A stretch of 64,000 nucleotides of DNA, from NCBI GenBank assembly GCA_037176705.1, contig CM073898.1, positions 35,653,488 to 35,717,487 on the forward strand. The letters are read 5' to 3'. Below the pieces are notes generated by a model. The model was given only the letters and a program-made list of their open reading frames with translations, was not told the origin of the DNA and did no database searches. Both the position numbers and the translations under genes were made by a program. Of this stretch, positions 56,693-64,000 are shown piece after piece (within the stretch, counting starts at the first letter, position 1; every line of letters starts with the position of its first letter). Origin of the DNA: Molossus alvarezi (taxonomy: Eukaryota; Chordata; Mammalia; Chiroptera; Molossidae).

Positions 56693-57014
56693 AGTTGTAA
56701 TGTTCTTTAGATGCAATGTACTGGGGCTTTACCACTACTTACATTAGAGTAGAATCAACACATTAAGTATAACATGAACAGGTCAACAAAACAAGCAAAT
56801 AAGCACATTACAGAAAGAAAATGGGATGAAGTCTTACAAGCTATTCCATTTCCTTATTTTGATGACATTAGCAAATGGCAGGAAATTTAAGAATCTGCCA
56901 CAATTCTCAAATCTGAAGCCTTTATTATAAGTCAGCCATTCAAATTAGCACCAAGTTGACAGTTAATGAACAAATTCTCAGTATCCATTAGCTGTTTGTT
57001 CAGTAAAAGGCACA

Positions 57015-57255
57015 AGTCATATAATGGACAGAGGTGCCTGCTGGGGCAATGAGCACAACTAGGCTCAAATTTCAGCTCTGCCATTGAGTGATGGAACTTT
57101 GGGCAAGTTAGCATTTTTAATCCACAGTTTTCTCATCTGTAGAATGGGAATTTTATAAAACCTACCACGTGGGATGTTGAATGAGTAAATAAGGTAAGAT
57201 GGACAAACTATACTGTGTAATGTCTTTCATTCAGTAAACACTAAATAGTAATTAT
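57015..57255 (-). mobile_element. MIR SINE, antisense
   Basis: AGGCTCAAATTTCAGCTCTG, CTTTGGGCAAGTTAGCATTT, CACAGTTTTCTCATCTGTAG, AATGGGAATTTTATAAAACC and GTTGAATGAGTAAATAAGG are consecutive antisense MIR blocks. Confidence 0.85.
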
Positions 57256-57940
57256 ACTGTTGTGATTCTAAACAGAATGATTTTACATTATATTCAAATT
57301 TGAGAGGTGCTTATAGCACCATTCAAGGAAGGTACATAGTACACCTTTTGAAATAATCTGATTCCTAATATTTTGGGAGAGGAATCATGTATATTAGTAG
57401 ATTTAGACAGTATTATGAAATTTATAGTTGAACTAGTAATGCTTCTTCCAATATCCAATCACACTCATTAAAAAATGTATTGAGCTCTTACAACATCCTC
57501 ATCGCTCAATCACTTACAATGTCAGCCATTAAGTTGCCCTAATTGGATAATATACATTGCTTGAATGTGCTGGTAGGACTTTTGCTCAACAGATGCAAAT
57601 GTAAAATAATGTAATATGCTTGACAACAAAAATACATTTTAAAAAAAAGGAACCTATATCTAATTTCCATTATTAAGACACAAGAAATTGGAAACAAGTT
57701 TAAAGGTTGTACTGGTGTTTAGAACAGAATACTCTCTTTTCTGTTAGATTTATTCAAATATAAATGCATTCACTCTCTGAAATGGTCTTTGGGTTTATAT
57801 TATAGATATCTGACTCTTGCTTAAAAATTTTAAATATGGATTTCCTTTAAGGATTTCTTTATAAGTAAATATGCATTTACTTTGTATGTATATGTAGTCA
57901 GTGCACAGGTACTCATTTAGCAGCTTTTTTTAATAATTTG
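57256..57940. other. Unassigned AT-rich DNA, no gene seen
   Basis: No repeat or coding signal recognised. Confidence 0.5.
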
Positions 57941-58210
57941 AATTTTTTTTTATTGAGTTAGAGCTTACATACTGTAAAGAAAAATTTTAAGTGTATAGTT
58001 CAGTAAATTTTTACAAATATAAATACCCATGTAACCAACATCCAGATCAAGTCAAAGCCTTCACTGTGTCGTCTTCTAGTCAATGCCAGTAACAGGTAAC
58101 CTCTATTCTTAACTCTGTCACCATAGATTAGTTGTCTATTTTGGACTTCATAGAAATAGAATCATATAATATGCACTCATACAGTGGCTGCCTTAAATTA
58201 CTTATTTCAT
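57941..58210 (-). mobile_element. Antisense L1M 3' UTR fragment
   Basis: TTTTTATTGAGTTAGAGCTT, GTGTATAGTTCAGTAAATTT, ATGTAACCAACATCCAGATC and ATAGAAATAGAATCATATAA are the antisense of an old L1M 3' region ('tttattgagatataattcac..agtgtacaattcagtggttttt..gcaaccatcacc'). Confidence 0.75.
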
Positions 58211-59117
58211 TAGGTTTTACACATGAGGAACAAGGGGACCAATGTCCTCTTTAATCAGCTTTTCTGTACTGATGGATCAATATGTAATAAGAGAATCCTA
58301 CCAAATCTTATACACACTATTGAGCTTAAATGATCTAACGGGACTCCAAAGTAAAAGATTTACAGAACCATGTTTAATATTTCACTGTTAACATTCATAA
58401 CATCCTAGAGCCATCTTCCTGCTGCCACTGGATAACTCTTTCAAATGTTCAAGTTTTTCTGAGAGTTTATATCATGAATATTTTGGGAGGTAGGTTAGCA
58501 GGAGTTCACAATATATTACTAGTCTGATTGTTTCTCAATTTACAGTACTAGAAATTAAAACATAAACATTAGTGACCTTACTTTACAGTGCTTTAGAGAC
58601 AATGCCGCATCTGGAATTTAGTTTTTCAGATCCCATGCCATATTCCGTTTACACATATTGTGTAAATAGTAATGTGGTAGGAAAACAGTGAGACAACACT
58701 GCACCTATTCTCATGTCCAAGTGGAAATACATTGAGTCTGTGCGTAAGAGAGAACATCAAAAAGTCATGCCACTCCTGAAGGGTTCTAAAGCAACTAACA
58801 AAACCTTTTTTTTCAAAACCTCATGCTAATATTTTAAGACTTACTATTCAGCAAAGACAACGAAGTTACCAATTCCTGTACTTTCGAGTAATAGAAAAGG
58901 GACTGTGCTATAAAAGCATGGAGAAATGCACACACAAAAGTATCAAGGTTTTGCATAATGAACTAAAATCTTTTAGAATGAAAAAATTATTTATTTTAAA
59001 TTATGTCAAAAATACTGGCATACTTTTTTGAAAGTACAGTTTGCATAGCAAATGTCTACTAGTAGGTTCATTATATCTCCATAATAAACAAAACCTATGA
59101 ATATCTATGATAAGGTT
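58211..59117. other. Unassigned AT-rich DNA, no gene seen
   Basis: No repeat family, exon or structured element recognised. Confidence 0.5.
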
Positions 59118-59125
59118 TAATTTTT

Positions 59126-59347
59126 TTTATACTTTTTTAAAATATGTTTTTATTGATTTTTTAAGGAGAGAGAGTTAGAAGCATCGACGTGAGAGAGAAA
59201 TATCCATTGGCTACCTCCTGCACACTTTCTGCACACCCCCTACTAGGGATCAAACCACAACCCGGGCATGTACCCTGACGAGGAATCGAACCAGGACCTC
59301 TCAGTCCATGGGACGACACTCAAGCCACTGAACCACACTGGCCAGGC
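59126..59347 (-). mobile_element. Ves-type SINE, antisense
   Basis: Minus strand: TGCCTGGCCAGTGTGGTTCA, GTGGCTTGAGTGTCGTCCCA, box B GGTTCGATTCC, GGTACATGCCCGGGTTGTGG, CAGGAGGTAGCCAATGGATA. The TC run is almost gone (GGAGAGAGAGTT only). Weak flanks (taattttt, taattttc). Confidence 0.88.
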
Positions 59348-60204
59348 AGTCCTAATTTTCAATGCACATTTATAGGAGTTAAACCTACAAGCAGTGTAGC
59401 CACCAAATACTCACTGAGAAAGGGTTACAGAATAGGGTCAATGACTGTTTTCGGGAACCAGTATGGCTCAGAGTCCCAATTCTCACAATGCAGCTAAGAA
59501 TAACAGAAATAAATTCCTTTCTACAGTCAATCAGGAGGAGTTTTATTAATAATCAGTTTAAGTATCACATTTCATTTATTGATAATCAAAACTGGAATAT
59601 GATTTTAATGGTATATGTATATAATTTTATGTTAAAAATATAATCTGTTCATAATAACTATAAGAATATCTTGCTTCAGCTTCTAAAGCTCAAATATATT
59701 ACCTAGTTTCTCTGCAACAAACATCTAAATAACTCTAACTTATAGAAGAGCCACAAAGACAGATTTTATAAGTAAGATAGATCCATTATATATCTAGACC
59801 TAACATTAGGATAAATAGAGTAAAAATCACTATTTATGTATAGGGTTGAGATGGATAAAGGTATTCGTTTATGTGGTAATAGTTTTTACAAATGCTTCTG
59901 AATTAAAGGCTGCTTAATCATACTAAAAATTCTCAAATAGAATACAATTTTTAAAAATATTTGGAATCATGACAAGACATAAGTAATATTAGAACTTAAC
60001 TATGTAAAATAGATGTCATTGTCTTTACGATTTGCTTTTCTTTGCAAGTTGAAACTTTGAGGCTAATCAAAGATCACTGTTACATTAGAATTTATTTTAA
60101 ATGAGAAAAAAATCTTCCATATTTTAATTATGCTAGAAAGTGCCCCTAAAGAAAATGGTATTCGCAGAAGTGGTTGTGCCAGTGACGGTGGTGGTTCTTA
60201 GAAC
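59348..60204. other. Unassigned AT-rich DNA, no gene seen
   Basis: Nothing recognised. Confidence 0.5.
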
Positions 60205-60415
60205 AAAAATAACAAGTGAACACTTCAGAATGTTTACCAGGTTCCAGACACTGTTCTCAAACCTTTACATAAAGTCACCTGCTTAATTTTGATAAGATCC
60301 CTATGAGGTAAGTACACTTATTATCCCAGTTCCACAGATCACAAAACTGAGGAATAGAAGTGTGAATGTAGAGTCCTTCAAATCAGGCAGTGTGACCCCA
60401 GAGTATGGATAATTT
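60205..60415 (+). mobile_element. MIR SINE
   Basis: GTTTACCAGGTTCCAGACAC, TGTTCTCAAACCTTTACATA, GATCCCTATGAGGTAAGTAC, ACTTATTATCCCAGTTCCAC, AGATCACAAAACTGAGGAAT and AAATCAGGCAGTGTGACCCC give the MIR order. Confidence 0.85.
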
Positions 60416-61190
60416 AATCTCTACATTACAATTGCAACTCCAAACAGTTAAACAAAATCTCAAAAAATACATTCTAACTCATTCCTGGCCTTCTAGAACA
60501 TAACTCAATTTTGATTATTAATTTATAGTCAAGCTTTTTTTTTTTACTAGACCAGATAGAGGTCTTTCATTGTCATACTTTAAGAGCTTCCCAGAACATT
60601 TTATCTAGATCAAAATTATTTATGGATTTCTCCATTCCACTCCAAGCTTTTTCAGCACAGATGTTCCAACTTGTCCTACACTGATAGACTGCAAACAAAA
60701 CTCTGGTAGAATCTCTGAATTACTTTTTTTCCAATACCTACCTATATAGAAAATGCTTATTTTTTTAACCTTACAAAGATTATAAGTATCTATGTAATAT
60801 TTTCTTTAATTGTGCAGTTAAAGTATGGAAAGCTTAGACTCAATCAACCAATATACACTGCCATAAAAAAGATGTTTGGCAAGGAACCTGCCATTGCCAA
60901 TGGGCTCCAGAACCTTTAGAGTCAATGGGTATATCTGAGAAAAACCTCATGACCAATCACATACAGGGTTCAGACAATGCTTTGGTTTACACAGGTAGAA
61001 CCAAAGGGTTCCAAACAACAGATGGCCTTAGATGTCTATGCATAAGTAAACTCACAAAGATTCTAACTTCCTTAGACAAAAGAATCTTGTTTTTCTCTGT
61101 GTGCCCTAGTTCTCGCTACAGCTTACAGTGGGTGCTTAACAAATGTTGTTGACTGACAAACAGAAAATAATGTCTTCCCCTTTTCCTCTG
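60416..61190. other. Unassigned DNA, no gene seen
   Basis: A T10 run at about 60536-60545. AAATGTTGTTGACTGAC near 61141 recalls an old L2/MIR tail. No exon supported. Confidence 0.45.
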
Positions 61191-61785
61191 GCCCCCTATC
61201 ACTCTGCTCTCTACACTGTAGCCAGAGGGACACTTTTGAAATATAAATTTAATAATGGCATCCTCCTCCTAACCTTCCGCACTAAACTCCATCCAGTGCT
61301 TTTCTACCACGTTTACATCAAAGATTAAAATCCCTACAAGGTCTAGAAGGCCCTGCATGATCTGGTCCTGCTCCTTTCTCTAAGAGCCCCATGCTCAAGA
61401 AACTCCTCTCAAGTACTAGAAGGTGACACCTTCTGCACCAGTATTCTGTACCTAATACTTCTCCTCTGCCCTACCTAGTGAATTCCTTCTCATCTCTCGG
61501 ATTTTAGTTTAAACAGCACTCTTTAGGAAATCCTGCTTGGATTGGGTCAGTTCATGCTGTTTTAAATTGTCACCGTACCGTGTACCAGTCCTCTAAAACA
61601 CACACTACCATTTCTTTTGTTTATTTGTTTAATCATTGTGCCTCCTCACTGGAATGCAGAGTCTGTGAAGAAAGGAACCATTTCAGAGAGTCTACATTTG
61701 ACCGCCGCAGTCTAGTACTCGGACCCACACAAAGCCCTCAATATTTGTTGAATAAAGAAATGAATGAGTATTTAAATGAGTGACT
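61191..61785 (+). mobile_element. L2 (LINE2) 3' region
   Basis: CTACACTGTAGCCAGAGGGA, AAACTCCATCCAGTGCTTTT, CTACAAGGTCTAGAAGGCCC, TGCATGATCTGGTCCTGCTC, CTAGTGAATTCCTTCTCATC, CTCACTGGAATGCAGAGTCT and CAATATTTGTTGAATAAAGA follow L2 through its end. One of the better preserved L2 copies in the window. The small frames inside are broken ORF2 remnants or chance. Confidence 0.85.
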
Positions 61786-62348
61786 ATGGTTGTCTATCTG
61801 GTTCTGTTAGAGAAGTCATAGAAAACAGGGCTTTATTAAATAATATCTATCACACTGCTAAGTTTATTAATATTAAGCAATCAACCATCACAAGACATGT
61901 GTTTATGGCCATTTAAATAGGGAATGTAAACAAAAGGTAGACTCAGAATCTAGTATGAAATTTTAATGTAAATGACCTTGAAATACATGAAAACTGGACC
62001 TGGAAATCATATAAAGTTTAACTTAATTTCTCATTGATCAGCCTTTTATTCTCATTTTTAAACTGGATAGCCATGGAATTCACTAATTCTTTTTAGCTGC
62101 TAGAGAACTATTAGTCCTCTTAAGTAGAAACTTATTAAATAATAATGGCCCCAGGCCATTTAGATAAGTATGATTCTCTAAAAAAGATATGTACCCCATA
62201 AGCATCAATCATTTGGGAAAGACGACCTTCTGAGATAGTTCAGTTCTAGGGCTAACTCTCAGGGTCAAAGAACGGAACTGATGCATAAGTCAGTTCTGTT
62301 CCACCAGTCGTATGTATGTATGTATGTATGCATGTATGTATGTGTATG

Positions 62349-62389
<41 letters not shown>

Positions 62390-64000
62390 TCCTCTTGATT
62401 AATACTGATCCTGAAAAAATATGAACCTTAATAAGCTGGAAATCTTATTCAGCAGACATAACATAGGGCTCGAGCATAAGTGTTTGTGTGCTCTCATCCA
62501 GGCTATACCACTAACTTGTCCGTGACATATAACCTCTCTTTTGTTCTCTTTCCATTACTACATAAATAAATAAATAAAACTTGCTAGGCCTGAAGAAAAA
62601 TAGAGTAAGGATAAAAGTGAATTCATTAAATAAAAACATTCTGGAAATTCACAGGTGCATATATTGTTTCAAGACATTCTAGGCTGGGGGGGAGAAGATT
62701 GTCTTACTGTTGTTTTAATAATTTTACAGTATTTTGAATATGAAAGCAACTAAAGTAATATTAGACGTTTTTATTAAGTTAAAAAATTATAGTTACGACA
62801 AGGCATTATTTAAATTTTATTATTTTTTTAAATAAAGTTTCTCTAATGAATGTGCATTCATCTTATTTAAATTAGTTTTTTAAAAGAATGTGGCAATCAG
62901 ATAAATATCAGTGTGAATACTGGCTAGAGGCAGGGCTTTGTTTATGCCTCATCTGAATAGAAATCATCTATCCCTAGCCATCAATAGATGATTGGTGTTG
63001 AGAGAGGCATCAATTCTCAATTAATTATTTAATCATTACTTGACACACATGAAACAGAGAAAATAATCAAAATGGAGCCAATTCTTTTGGGAAGAAAGAC
63101 TCTGCCTTTATCACTCCATCTCCCATTCATGTGATAATCAAAGGAATCCAGCCTTTTGTTTTCTTTTCATGTCTAGTGGTGATCTTTGCACTCTGGTTTA
63201 AGCTTAAATTTTCAAAATGAAGCAATGCTCCAGAACAATCCTGATGGATTTTCTTTTCTGGGTTGAATGACCTTATGCATCAGGTACTATACTGTTCAGT
63301 TATACAGCTTGGTAATTCCAAATCCTTCATTTTATGGAAAGAGCTATCCACTTGCAACATAAAATGCATTTCAGAGACATCTAATTCTGCTTCTCTTCAA
63401 CATATTACTGTTGCCATGCTTTCTCCACTCTTAACTACTGATTATGCATGATCCTTGGATTCCCTATGTTAAAAATATATGGAAACATTAAAATTTTCAT
63501 TTAAAACACCCTCCCACAGAGAACAAGCTGTGTCATATTTGTCTCCTAATTTAAGAAAGGAAGTTATACCTCATGTGTCCTTCATTAAATGTACTGCTCT
63601 GTATTTTAAAGTGCCACTGGGATACTTAGAGCAATTTTTGCCATAAAATAATGTCCATTTTATTCATTTCTATTAATCGGTGTAGAGGTATGCAACTTCA
63701 AATTATATTATTGCAAATCATCACATGTAGTTACCTTATTTGTGATTTACAATTAAGTCAGATTTGGTAGAGCGAAACATGTACTATTTTATTTATTTCA
63801 AACATAACTACAAAGCCTGATGCTAAATCCATGGAAATTTATTGGCCAAGCTGAAATGCAGTATAAGCCATGGAATATACAGTCTTCTGTAATGACTTAA
63901 GTCAAAAATTATGAAAACAAAAGCTCTCATGAAGACAGGGCAAGAAAATCACCCATGAACTCTCCTAATCACCAGCTTTTTTCTTCCTATCTCCCTTTGC
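61786..64000. other. Unassigned AT-rich DNA to window end
   Basis: Holds the microsatellite at 62311-62388 and an (AAAT)n run at 62563-62578. No repeat family or coding exon recognised; frames are at most 62 codons. Confidence 0.5.
62311..62388. repeat. (TATG)n-(TG)n compound microsatellite
   Basis: About eight TATG-type units with one CATG variant, a short TATATATG link, then about 14 TG units. Confidence 0.92.

Overview
This window is non-coding DNA from a bat. The evidence is about two dozen tRNA-derived SINEs of the Ves type. They carry box A-like TGGCTCAGTGG, box B-like GGTTCGATTCC, a (TC)n-rich body and an A-rich tail, and many are flanked by short direct repeats that I could match by eye. 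Ves SINEs are characteristic of bats, so the source is a chiropteran nuclear genome, probably Yangochiroptera. I cannot name the species. I found no gene, exon, rRNA, functional tRNA or CRISPR array that I can support. The longest open frame is 155 codons, in a GC-richer low-complexity patch, and most other frames are short chance frames or lie in repeats.

Layout. 1-9.8 kb: AT-rich unique DNA with five SINEs, an L1 3' end and an L2 relic. 9.9-11.3 kb: a decayed Tigger (pogo-type) DNA transposon with a recognisable transposase relic, broken by two SINEs. 12.7-20 kb: L2 and hAT scraps and a dense SINE cluster that includes two unusual tRNA-head-only insertions. 21.8-24.8 kb: a MIR followed by a HAL1 element that contains a Tigger-like transposon, which itself contains an L1 3' end. 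26.4-33.9 kb: a MIR joined to antisense L1, a 154-bp TA-flanked mini-transposon, and more MIR-like elements. 34.7-36.6 kb: an L1 with the inverted 5' segment typical of twin priming. 36.7-37.6 kb: a nearly identical 110-bp inverted repeat separated by about 760 bp. 38-49.6 kb: L2 copies interrupted by SINEs and by a 5'-truncated L1, an isolated 46-A tract, and an antisense L1M/HAL1-type fragment split by a SINE. 51.3-51.7 kb and 55.4-56.1 kb: two GC/CpG-richer patches that I could not assign to a repeat. 57-64 kb: MIR, L1 and L2 relics, a SINE and microsatellites.

No genes act together here. What the window records is layered transposition: ancient L2, MIR, Tigger, HAL1 and L1 copies, cut by bat-specific SINEs with three distinct tail types. 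The best leads are the long inverted repeat, the two head-only SINE insertions and the CpG-containing unassigned patches. I found no convincing undescribed biological system. Family names come from recognition of consensus motifs, not from a database search.
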